This document shows positions 54,578 through 64,000 of a DNA stretch of 64,000 nt, in pieces. A program made the position numbers and the translations under genes. Below the pieces are notes generated by a model, which was not told the DNA's origin, searched no databases, and saw nothing but the letters and a program-made list of their open reading frames with translations. The first letter of the stretch is position 1. Each line of letters opens with the position of its first letter. The stretch is from Leptidea sinapis (Eukaryota > Arthropoda > Insecta > Lepidoptera > Pieridae): the NCBI RefSeq assembly GCF_905404315.1, contig NC_066282.1, positions 13,106,501 to 13,170,500 of the forward strand, read 5' to 3'.

Positions 54578-54790
54578 TTATAGTAAATGGTATTCTCGCA
54601 TCATACATAAAACAATCTCTTCTTCTCCTATAATTACCTGGTAGAAAAACACTATATAAAATTGTCTTTCGAATTTTCGATCAGGACACAGGACGCGAGT
54701 TTAACATTTCATACCCATCCCAAGGAAAGTGCTCAACGCCGCTAAATAAGTTTTCACTTCAAAAAATAAAAGATTTCAAATTATTAATCA

Positions 54791-55521
54791 CAAGGAAAGA
54801 GTTTTTAGAAAAAAAAAACTCTGCGTCTTTACGCAGAGCACAAGAAAGAATCTGCGAAAAAAGGAAACAGGGATCATCATAGTAAGAAGAAAGCAAAATT
54901 TACGAAATCATTAGAAGAAAGCGAAAAAGCAGATGAAAATAATCATGTTAGCTTACCAAAGAAAAAAAACCTACCAAAAAATCTAGAAAGAGGATCAAAA
55001 AACAAAGAAAGTATATAGATTACGATGAAGAGTCTGAAGATGAAACAGATATTAGTTTCGCTGAAACTGATACAAGCTGTGAAGATTTTGATCGTTATCG
55101 TAAACAGTTTCTTGCCGAAATGGAAGATTTTGATGAGTTTCTCACGAACACAGAAGATAAAAATGATTATTCTTTTTCTAAACATGAGCCAGAAATCGTA
55201 ATTAGTGACGAATTTGAACCGGATGTTGGCAGAAGGAATCCGCAAATTCATGACTGGATACTAGTGCGATTTACAACAAAAAAATCTGTTAAGTATTTTG
55301 TTGGGAACGTCATTGCTATTAATGAAAATATTATACCCATTGTGAAATTTTTGAGAAAAATAAGGAACAGTAGGTTTTTGTCTTTTCATTATCCAGACGT
55401 GGAAGATATATCGGAAGTAAAACATAACGATGATATTGTTATGTTTCTTAAGAAGCCTGATATATCCTGCAGACGCCATGTTACGTTTGAAGAAAATTTT
55501 AAAAATTACAATATTCAGTAA
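54791..55521 (+). pseudogene. pogo-like transposase, C-terminal part
   Basis: Plus-strand continuation: ITRKEFLEKKNSASLRRAQE, RICEKRKQ, stops and shifts to about 55000. Then an open segment YIDYDEESEDETDISFAETD, CEDFDRYRKQFLAEMEDF, HDWILVRFTTKKSVKYFVGN, VKFLRKIRNSRFLSFHYPDV and VMFLKKPDISCRRHVTFEEN, ending NIQ TAA. Acidic linkers followed by a DWxLVxF...YFVG...FLRK block form the C-terminal extension I recognise from insect pogo-like transposases. Confidence 0.7.
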
Positions 55522-56395
55522 TATCAAAAAGAATTGTTATCTCTATACTATGTAAAGATTTTTTCGAAATTTCAGCATTTAATTAGTCTTAGTAAGGAAA
55601 AACTAGTCATGGAACTATTTTTAAGTGTTGATAGTTTATTGTTAACTAAATTTGTCACCAAAGCAAGTGTTACGCGGTAATTAAAATATATAGGCCATAG
55701 ATACTCGTACTGATTAATATTGTAAAAAAAAGACTGATTTGTAGATCATTAACAATATAATTAATGTCATAAATAGATAATTATGTTACTTATATGATAA
55801 GGTTAAAGCTGAAACAAGGGTAATTAGTTCACTCAAAGATCTAATTTTTTTTAATTAAATTGAAAATTAATAATTATTCTATACTTTCTGTTGTGGTTTG
55901 ATTGCAGTCATAATAATTAAAGAATAATTATAAAACCCGAACCGAAGTTTGGTACACCTGGAATATAATATAGGGTGAATGCGTCTACCAGAAAAATGGA
56001 CAATTAGACGCCATAGCCCCGAACGGTTTTGTTCAACTATAAATACTAAACTAAGCCTCGAATTTGGCGTACAAGATAATCACAAGCTGTATCACTGGTA
56101 CTTTTATAAATTATCTTGATTAAAATAGTTATTAGCTCTTTAAATTTCGTAATACTAATGAAAGACGCATTCGCCCACTCAGGGCTGTTGCGTCCAAAAA
56201 TTTTTTCATAGAAACATCATTTACACGTAGAAGGTATTTAAAATACCACTTATTGGTATTAAAATATGAAATAAGATGAAATGCCCTACGTTGAATCATC
56301 TGTTATACCCTATAAAAATACAAAATATTGTTTTTATAATCGGATAAATATGCCATTCAAAGTATTGTAACGCATTAGCCCCGGTTGACCTTATG
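55522..56395 (+). mobile_element. pogo-like element, 3' region and 3' terminal repeat
   Basis: Non-coding AT-rich region ending TTAGCCCCGGTTGACCT at about 56379-56395, then TA. Complement of the 5' end, so the two ends of one element are both present, but in the same orientation because of the inversion. Confidence 0.75.
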
Positions 56396-56397
56396 TC

Positions 56398-56999
56398 ATT
56401 CGCACGAAGTATTACTACATAGACACCAGAAGAACATAAATATGGTAGCGGTGATAGCGTAGATAAAAAATGAACAATAGATGCGTCACTAAAATAATAA
56501 TAATAAAGTGATAGACACAAATTAGATTGGTATGGACGTTAGTAAAAATCTCTACTCTGTGGTAGTCTTTCAAAGCGATTGAAATCATTTGTCATCCTAG
56601 CGACATATATGTTGCTAGGATGACAGATGGTATACCAGGACTTCATATGCATGAAGTTAGTGTTTAAATTCTCTTTGCACATATAGTTTAGAGGTTCATG
56701 CACATCTCAAATTAATAATTGACGCGTTGTCGTTGTTCTGAAATTATGGATGAAAGTTGATTTTTCTGTGAGATAAACTTTTTAATGTAAAATAATAATT
56801 GTAATAGTTCTGAATCGTTAAATTTTTTATGTACCTACCTAATATAAATTGTCATTTTCTGTGTACGATAGCGCAAATAAATGAATATTGCATTTAACTA
56901 CATAAATGCTAGTACTTTTATTGAAACAAATAAAGTAATTCGTGCGAAATTATACCCTAACCATTCCAAGTTTTCACTTCTGCCTCCCGTATATTGTTT
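56398..56999. other. gene-free stretch
   Basis: AT-rich; contains TGTCATCCTAGCGACATATA with its near complement (GTTGCTAGGATGACAGATGG) at about 56592-56632, a small inverted repeat. Confidence 0.4.
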
Positions 57000-57182
57000 A
57001 AGACAATAAGGGGCGAGACGAGCAGGATGTTCAGCTGATGGTAATTGATACGTAGTGCCGCTCAGGATTCTTGAAAAACCCATAAATTCTGAGCGGCACT
57101 GCAATTGCGCTCTTCAACTTGAGACATAAGATGTTAAGTCTCATTTGCCCAGTAATTTCACTAGGTACGGCGCCCTTCAGGC
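57000..57182 (-). repeat. truncated family A retroelement copy
   Basis: Begins GACAATAAGGGGCGAGACGA and ends at TACGGCGCCCTTCAGG. Keeps the family stem-loop intact: GTGCCGCTCAGGATT ... AATTCTGAGCGGCAC (57056-57102). Confidence 0.65.
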
Positions 57183-58134
57183 ATCTAGCTGTGTTGCAAC
57201 TATTTTTGCAATAGGGTCAATCAACTATTCTTTGTTCCTATTCATGTCCTCATTACAAAAAAATAGAAATCTCCAAAATATGCAAAAAGTTTTAATATTT
57301 TATTACTGTTAAGTGAAGCTAGAATAGATAGCTGTATGATCTAATATAAATTTGACCGAATCCATAACAAATACTTTTATTTTAGTGGTAACTTAGGGGA
57401 TCTCATTACTTTCTCCATATAAAATCTCAGTGTCCCCACAGGCTGTGCTGTAAATTTTTATCGCATTGTTTCAAAAACTTTATATAGAAGCATGCCATTA
57501 AAGGCTAATATTATTAATCTACAATAGTTTTCCCTTTTATATCAAATAAATCGTAATAGAATTAAACGGAATAATATATTTTTATTAATTTTACAATTCT
57601 TGTCCCCAGCTTAATACTAAAACCAATGTCCCTTCAGTGACCGTCCTTTTATTACGTACATCAAGTCATAGATGGCTCTAGTTGTGGTTAGTCGAAGCAT
57701 TGTCTTACTAGTACTCGTGTCACATGATTCCGCCTTTTTGTTTTTAAATCAGTGACCACTAGTTGCCCGCATGGCGTGTGATGACGTATATGTGTTTATT
57801 CGGTGTCCCCAAAGTTTCAACGTAAAAATTGGTAAGTACTCTTTAATACAGTGCAATAATTTTCATGGATTACATTAAATACGTCTGTATTTCGTTTGTA
57901 AATAATCAATTCTATATTATTCTTGAGAAAAAGGAATACGAATAAGTTATAACGTTTAAGTCTCCTCCGTTACCGGTCACTTGAGTTACTGTAAATGGTA
58001 ACTTAGAAGACCAAATGGTAACTCTGTGGACATTTATCGTTGTACTATTCGAAATTGTTCTATTTACACCCGCTTGTGCGAAGACGGGGTTGATCGCTAG
58101 TAAACACAAATATTTTTGTTACAGACATATAAAC
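57183..58134. other. stretch upstream of the decayed multicopy gene
   Basis: No separate gene. A splice-acceptor-like tttttgttacag lies just before the ATG at 58135, so an upstream non-coding exon may be in here. The frame at 58015-58134 continues upstream of that ATG but probably is intron. Confidence 0.35.
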
Positions 58135-59359
58135 ATGGCTCTTACAGCCGCTGAAAAGCAAAAACGGTATAGGGAAAAATTAAAAAAAGATGAGCGAAAA
58201 TATGAAGAAACTAAAAAAAAGCAAAGAACACACTATCACAAAAATAAAAGACTGATTAAAGATTTATCTGCTAAGGAGAAAAGTAATGCACGGGTCATTT
58301 GGAAGCTCCGGAAACGTCAACAACGTCAACGCAAAAGAGTGCTTGACAATATAATTAATAATACACCTCCTGGATCTCCTGCACCGCCAGAATTTGACAT
58401 TGCGCAAATATTGCCCCGAAACCAAATAATAGTTTCAACTACTGTGAGTTTTTCCAGTTCAACTTTAAGTCCAAGTATAAGTAGACCAAAGAGAGGAAGA
58501 AAAGCGGTAAGAAGAGATAGAACTAAACTATACATAGAAAACCAAAAGCTTCAAAACGAAAACGAAAAACTTAAACTCAAATATGAAAAATACAAGAAAA
58601 GGTTTTACCGAATTAAAAAGAAAAATATTCGTTGGCTCTACAGTACGTCAATCGAGAGTAAAGAAACAGTTGTTGAAGGATAGCTTGAATTTAGTAGGAA
58701 CAATGAGATTGAGTTTAAATCCAAATTAAGCTAAGACAGATTTACAAAAAAAAATTAAGAATTTTTTTCAGCGAGATGATGTATCGAGAAACACAGCAGG
58801 TAAGAAAGAAACAGTCACGAAAAATAAACATAAAGTTCAAAAGAGATATCTTTTGGATACTATGAAGAATTTCTTTAAAATTTTTAAGGTTGAAAATCAA
58901 GATATAACATGTTCCTATTTTTATTTTACTAAAAATCGGCCCTGGTATGTAATCGTGTAATATAATCTATCGTAATATAATCGTGTATGTATCGATGGAC
59001 GTGAGATGTGCCTGTGTAAAATTCATTCCAACATATTGTATAAGGCAATCGCGTTACATGGTAAACAGATACTGAAAACAAAAGATTTGAGTCAAATAAT
59101 AATGCACACTGTTTGTGATTCTACAAATAAAGACTGCATGTATGGATCTTGTCATGAATGTAAAGAAAAGAAAATGAACTACGACGAAACAAAGATTAAA
59201 GGTAAAGTATACTTTAGTGAATGGACTAGGAAAGAGGACAGATATACTAAAGAAGGAAAACAGATGAAATCTGTTAAAAATGTGAAAGAAACCAAAGAAG
59301 TAGAAATACAAGATTTACTAAAAGATTTCGAAATAGAGCTGATCCAATGCAAAATATAA
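58135..59359 (+). pseudogene. decayed member of an arthropod multicopy gene family, N-terminal part
   Basis: The ATG at 58135 opens 182 codons: MALTAAEKQKRYREKLKKDE, a basic coiled-coil region, KRGRKAVRRDRTKLYIENQK. A frameshift near 58665 leads to KKQLLKDSLNLVGTMRLSL, a stop, then DLQKKIKNFFQRDDVSRNTA, GKKETVTKNKHKVQKRYLLD and SYFYFTKNRPWYVIV, and another stop. The segment 59006-59356 adds MCLCKIHSNILYKAIALHGK and CDSTNKDCMYGSCHECK, a Cys-rich cluster. From memory, many insect and chelicerate genomes carry repeated genes with this layout (AEKQRRYRE start, QRDDVSRxTAGKK, CLCxxHxN, later a DFSENY motif). Their function is unknown and I suspect they are transposon-borne. This copy is broken and lacks the C-terminal half. 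Confidence 0.55.
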
Positions 59360-61744
59360 TTATGGTGCAAAAGTGGTGCGCGACCTAAGTCATTCGTCAG
59401 TATGCCCGTTGAAGTCTCCCACGATTTCATTGGAGAGATCTGTACAAGCACTTCGTCAATTGCTGTTTGAACGCAGCCCATGAGATGGTTCGTTTCTGCA
59501 TTACCACAATTGCACCTTATATACACGTGTAGATGCGGATACAAATATACCCGCAACCAGAGTAGACAGGCACCTACCCCCAAAATTGACGAGATGGCGA
59601 GAACAAAATATATCCTCCCTAACGAACATGCATACCCCGGCATGAGGCAAAAAAAATATTATGTCCAATGTTGTACGTCGTACGTCCGGGATATCGTTGT
59701 GTCGCTTGGTGGAGATATTTGCATCTCCGAAAGGAATAACAAGGGCGGTTGCGCCGTCTCAAGCTGGTGGTGAACTGTGTTTAAATTGGAGTCGATACCC
59801 CTAATGATGCAGAAGTCCACATAATCGTGGAGCGGGGGGTGCCGTGGTTGTAGCCTCATTGTGCCTTGGAAATTCGCGGTTCTGTGTCCTCTTCCCTGGG
59901 ATCAAATAATCTCCAATTTAAAACCAAAAACTATACAGACCAAAAAAGAAGAGGACACAGTAGCAAAATTTTGCCAAAAACCATCTGTCTACAGCAAATA
60001 CCACCTCCGAGGTAAGAAATGGCGCTATACATCACTTGAAACCTATGACAAATACTATCTCGACTACTGTGAACCGCTTTCACCCTGAAATAGTGGACTG
60101 AAAAAGTCATGAAACGTCGAGTTAACGCAATAAGTACGCAAGTAACGCAATATATAAACGCAAAAAACTAACTAAAGTATGTAAAAATGTAGTTTCAATT
60201 ACACCGGCTTTAATCCTTTATAAAGTATTTTATTTAAAAGTTTAACTCGCGTTAATAAGAAAATACCAAAATAAGTTTTTAATATTAGTATATAAAAAAA
60301 TATTTTTTTGTTATAATAACTACACCAGTGTTCTACTTCTTATTTTCAATCGTCTTAGTGTGTTTGATCAATAATATAATAGAAATATTATTATATAGAA
60401 TGTTCATTATTTTAATTTTTACTCTATTCCAAATATGAAATTCAAAAGCAAGAAAATCTGTCTCAAGCCCAAACCAAAGACAATGTAAATACTACGTAAT
60501 AAAAGGCGAGACTGCCTAAGTAAAAATTGAAATTTAGTTTAGTATAAAACTTATTTGACATAAGTTTGAAATAGTAGTAATTACAGAATCGCTATTGGCC
60601 ACAATCCGGCTAATTTTAAAAGCGAACAGTTGCTCAAAACGTAGTGGATTTCGGCTACCTCCTTTTTTACAAGGTTATAGCTGTCATCTGTCAATCTTTT
60701 CGTTTCATACAATCGAGTGAATCGCTTTTTTCACAGAGTTTCGCTAGGTTTCCTATAAATATAACTCTATGATAACCAACGTTGTTTACAGCAGTACGTA
60801 AATAAATTCAGTTTAGTAAATAACAACATAATACAAAACTATACAAAAATCCCGAATCTTATAAACTCGTGTAATATAATATCAGACTTTATCTTACTTT
60901 GATATTTAAATATATCATTGCTAATTAAATAATTTATAGTGACATCTGTCAAGTAAAAATAGAGGGTAGTTGTGAAATTTTAAAAGATTTCCGGAAAATG
61001 TGTTTTATAAAGTACCTACGCGTATCTGTTTTAACAATAGTGATTAATATTGATAGGTCGAGGAATCCAGATTTTCAAATCCAGCTGAAGTTTTGAAACT
61101 TGGAAAGCGTTCAGGTGCGTTTGTTTGTCAATAAACATTCATTGTAGGATAGATTAGAGAGTTTATAACGTAGGTATGCGATATCTTAATATACCTACAC
61201 TGTCCGATTGGAGGAATTAAATATAAATTGTATTGTCTCTTTCGATATAAAGGTTTTAGTGGTGGAATTGATTGCCTTGATATTAGTAAACACGATATTT
61301 AATATAAAATTGTTTGCACACACAATAATAAACATCTTTAATGATAAGTTTACTTGCATTTCGGAACTGAAACTGCTATGTTGCTAGACAAGAATATTTA
61401 CTGTTCTACAAAAATTTTGCATATCTTATAATATTTTAATTATGCTGTTATTAAAGAATTTTGTAAATTTTTGTAAGTTTCTACTTTTATTTTTACTAAA
61501 TACATTTAATTGTTTAGTATTAGCAATTATTATGTTGTACAATTAATTTTTAAAATTTATGTGTAGGTATGTAATGTATTTGCATGTGGTCATTAGTAGA
61601 TTTAGTTTTATTTAGAGTAATATTTACTGTAAATAGTTAGTGATTATTGTGTTGGCGATTCTAATAAATAAACATATTTTGTGGCAAAAAAGGTAGATAG
61701 TATTGACACACCTTTACTTATCTTATAATGTTAATAAACTTAGT
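59360..61744. other. gene-free stretch with possible old LINE piece
   Basis: Around 59440-59640 the minus strand reads CNCGNAETNHLMGCV, which faintly resembles the Cys-His end of LINE ORF2s; not claimed as a gene. The rest is AT-rich without recognised features. Confidence 0.35.
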
Positions 61745-61746
61745 TA

Positions 61747-61962
61747 AAAAAAAATAAGAGACTAGACGAACAGGACGTTCAGCTGGTGGTAATTGCATAA
61801 ATGCAGTGCCGCTAAGGATTCTTGAAAAACCCAAAAATTCTGAGCGGCACTACAATTGCGCTCGGCACCTTGAGACATAAGATGTTAAGTCTCATTTGCC
61901 CAGTAATTTCACTAGCTACGGCGCCCTTCAGACCGAAACACAATAATGTTTACACATTGACT
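61747..61962 (-). repeat. family A retroelement copy, 5'-truncated
   Basis: Begins with an A/T run then GACTAGACGAACAGGACGTT and reaches AACACAATAATGTTTACACA. Stem-loop GTGCCGCTAAGGATT ... AATTCTGAGCGGCAC (61806-61850) with one mismatch. Confidence 0.65.
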
Positions 61963-62768
61963 GGTTACTTCGGTAAGGAATTAACAAACATTGCTTCCAC
62001 GTGTCATCGCTATTTTTATATATAATTACTAGGTAATAATATAACTCCTATGCATGTGTTTGTCACTGAACTCCTCTTAGACGGCTGATTTTAATGAATA
62101 ATTTTGTGTGTGTTCCAGTGTGTCGTAGCACATTTTTTTAATTGTTTATAATTTAAATATTTAGCCATTCGACATTCAACTTACCTCATAGTATACACAT
62201 ACTCGTTCACCATGGATTGGTCGAATTGTACCTACTTAGTTGTAATGACGTTTTAATAAAAAAATCCATCAAAATAGTCCAAACTGTTACAGCTTAATTT
62301 TATGCAAATAAGTTTTTAATTTCAAATTTAAGACGTGTGTAGTGGACTGTCGGCTGATTTTAGATTGTATTGTTTTTTTTTAGACATATTTTCAGTTAAG
62401 TTTAAAATACATCTTTGAATCTGAAAGGAGATTGATCAAACATGGTTTCGTTATGCATCCGATTTAAACTGTTTGCAATTTATAAGTTGTATGCATTTTT
62501 CAATGCTGAATTATAATAAAATAAAATAAAAATTGTTAAAAAATTAAAAATATATAGTTAGGGGTGGGTCCACCCTTATCATTTAGGGATATGAAAAATA
62601 GATGTTGGCCGAATCTAAGATCTACCCGATATGCACACAAATCGGTTCATCGGTCCAGGAGTTAAGGTACGTAGGTAACAAACACCGTTTATTCAAAAGA
62701 ATAGATTACAGATTTTAATATGTTAGTAATTTTAAGTATACCTTAAACTAATGTTATTACTTAAACTA
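61963..62768. other. gene-free stretch
   Basis: AT-rich; no gene. Confidence 0.4.
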
Positions 62769-63125
62769 TAGGGGAAGGCCGGGCAAAGTGAATACCCCGG
62801 GCAAAGCGAATACTCTCCATTACTCCTAAATTATTACTTTTTCATTCAACACTGTTACGTTCAGCCATCTTGGTTTAGTACGCGGCAAATATCAAAGCGA
62901 GTGGCCGCGTCGCGTCCCGTCCGCGGAGTGGAGATTTGTGTTTTCGTAAATAAAAGATTGATTTTACGCGGTAAGTACATTGATCAATTCTCCTGTATTA
63001 CTAGTTCTTGATTTTTAGGAATGTCTTAATTCGGTAGCATATCAAAGTAAGTTTTTATGGTTAAAACAGAAAGTCAGAATTATTAGTTTTTGTATGAAAT
63101 TTGTTAACCTCAAAACTTACCTAGT

Positions 63126-63158
63126 CGGGCAAAGTGGATATGGTATCCACTTTGCCCG
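63126..63158. promoter_or_regulatory. palindromic CGGGCAAAGTGGATA site
   Basis: CGGGCAAAGTGGATA, TGG, TATCCACTTTGCCCG: a perfect 15-bp inverted repeat made of the same word as the element's terminal repeats. Likely binding sites for the element's transposase just before its gene. Confidence 0.55.
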
Positions 63159-63209
63159 CCATTTCTCGTTGGTGACTTATTATCTAAACATGTGATTTAT
63201 TTGTTTCAG

Positions 63210-63907
63210 ATGGTGAATAAATATAAAAAAACAACTAAGCAAGGGACGTGGGATGAAAATGCTATGCAAACGGCTATTAATTTGTGCAAAGCTGGAGAAT
63301 CAATAAAAAGCACGGCTAAAAAGTATGGTTTGGCTTATGCAACCTTGTATAGGCATGTTAAAACTCCGTCCTGTTTTCACTGAAGATCAGGAAATAGAGT
63401 TGGTGACATAACTTAAAGATATGGATTCTGTATTTTTTGGCTTGACTCGAGATGAATTCAAAAATTTAGCGTTAATCTACGCCAAGAAAAATAATTCGAA
63501 CGACCCGAATAGCTGGGACAAGTACGAAAAAGCTGGAGATGATTGGTTATCGTCATTTTTGTCTCGTCACGATCAAATATCCCTCAGGACTCCAGAGGCA
63601 ACATCGGTTGCAAGGGCAAAAGGGTTTAACAGACATGAAGTTGGACGTTTTTATGACAGCCTTGAAGCTCTAAAAGTAAAATATGAAATTGATGCATCTA
63701 GATTATATAACATGGATGAAACTGGTATATCTACAACCACAAATAAGCCGCCTAAAGTGCTATCTACGAAAGGAAAAAAACAAGTGGGCATAATCGCCAG
63801 TGCAGAACGTGGTCAATTAACGACTGTCATAGGTTGTTGTAATGCCGCTGGTTTGTTTCTCCCACCATTCTTAATTTTCGCCAGAAAAAAGATGCAACCC
63901 AGACTAC
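63210..63907 (+). pseudogene. pogo/jerky-like transposase, 5' part, frameshifted
   Basis: The ATG at 63210 follows a splice acceptor (tttgtttcag). MVNKYKKTTKQGTWDENAMQ and the helix-turn-helix GESIKSTAKKYGLAYATLYRH form a psq-type DNA-binding domain. A shift near 63365 leads to LRPVFTEDQEIELVT, a TAA, then LKDMDSVFFGLTRDEFKNLA, AGDDWLSSFLSRHDQISLRT, EATSVARAKGFNRHEVGRFY, RLYNMDETGISTTTNKPPKV (first catalytic Asp), QVGIIASAERGQLTTVIGCC and FLPPFLIFARKKMQPRLL. The gene then departs from the family, so the second and third catalytic residues are not in the window. Confidence 0.8.
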
Positions 63908-64000
63908 TTGAACTACACGAAGCCACCATTCTAGCAGATTTTAGTGAAAACTACAACTGTAAGTATAAGGAAGAAGTGCATGCACATCATTTTGGAGGAT
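63908..64000 (+). other. foreign in-frame segment with DFSENY motif, cut by window end
   Basis: Directly after MQPRLL the frame reads ELHEATILADFSENYNCKYK and EEVHAHHFGG. Pogo transposases normally continue with DGAPPG...; this is not that. DFSENYxCKY...HFG is, from memory, the signature of the arthropod multicopy family whose N-terminal half is at 58135-59359. So this is a junction between two repeats, or an insertion of one into the other. Only 31 residues are visible. Confidence 0.5.

Larger units (their letters stand above)
52438..54785. repeat. inverted duplication arms (205/208 bp) at a micro-inversion
   Basis: 52438-52642 and 54578-54785 are reverse complements with two substitutions and one 3-bp indel. 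The sequence is the genomic flank of the pogo-like element's 5' end: it directly abuts that end at 54577/54578. A second, shorter inverted duplication, AATCACAAGGAAAGAGT-TTTAGAAAAA (about 32 bp), occurs at about 52677-52708 (minus) and 54786-54818 (plus). Confidence 0.88.
62771..64000 (+). mobile_element. second pogo-like element, 5' part, running off the window
   Basis: Preceded by TA (62769-62770). The start GGGGAAGGCCGGGCAAAGTG holds two tandem copies of CCGGGCAAAG-GAATA (62779-62794 and 62797-62812). A third copy forms a perfect inverted pair at 63126-63158. Followed by a pogo-type transposase gene. The other end is outside the window. Confidence 0.75.

Noticed and set aside
55120..55521. 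Independent 133-residue host protein
   Set aside because: It matches the C-terminal extension of pogo-like transposases and lies between the element's coding duplicate and its 3' terminal repeat.
58015..58134. N-terminal hydrophobic extension of the 58.1-kb gene (MVTLWTFIVVLFEIVLF)
   Set aside because: A splice acceptor immediately precedes the ATG at 58135, and the family begins at MxLxAAEKQ; the upstream frame is probably intron.
59179..59643. 154-residue minus-strand ORF with CNCG motif
   Set aside because: Partly antisense to the decayed multicopy gene; the LINE-like Cys motif is too short to support a gene.

Overview
The window reads as AT-rich nuclear DNA of a moth or butterfly. It has short host exons with GT-AG introns, an insect-type odorant receptor, and dense repeats of kinds I recognise from Lepidoptera (a tRNA-headed SINE, Lep1-like Helitron ends, truncated Jockey-type LINE tails). 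I see no operons, CRISPR arrays, rRNA or bacterial genes. The species cannot be named from the sequence alone.

Two host genes are supported. (1) An odorant receptor on the + strand, about 14.3-21.5 kb, has four recognisable exons. A Tc1-like element lies in intron 1 and LINE debris in intron 2. Intron 3 holds a Helitron-like repeat and a ~410 bp tandem duplication that copies the intron 3 acceptor and the first 50 bases of exon 4. (2) A complete queuine tRNA-ribosyltransferase accessory subunit (QTRT2), 33.9-48.0 kb, + strand, has seven exons whose phases all match, giving 436 codons. A weaker candidate first exon lies at 232-462.

Most of the rest is mobile DNA. 0-14 kb: SINE and LINE fragments, one complete but dead Tc1-like element (8552-10116) and a Tc1 relic. 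14-28 kb: the receptor, a second dead Tc1 element (15130-16689) and a degraded hAT element with an 8-bp target duplication (22541-23430). 28-33.6 kb: a full-length non-LTR retrotransposon with both ORFs open, a poly(A) tail and a 14-bp target duplication, ending 290 bp before the QTRT2 start codon. 41.9-47.6 kb: a two-level nest in QTRT2 intron 6, a mariner-like element split by a 4,307-bp ISL2EU-type transposon. The latter carries a THAP-domain DDE transposase and a convergent SWIM/YqaJ nuclease gene. Removing it with one copy of its AT duplication makes the mariner reading frame continuous. 52.4-56.4 kb: a pogo-like element broken by a micro-inversion that left inverted duplications at both breakpoints. 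58.1-59.4 kb: a decayed member of an arthropod multicopy gene family. 62.8-64 kb: the 5' part of another pogo-like element, whose transposase frame runs into what may be a piece of that same gene family.

A tRNA-like repeat deserves attention. One copy (48421-48493) folds as a perfect 73-nt cloverleaf with intact A and B boxes but an impossible combination for a normal tRNA (GGA anticodon, C33, short variable loop). Two more copies form an 85-bp-armed foldback inside QTRT2 intron 5.
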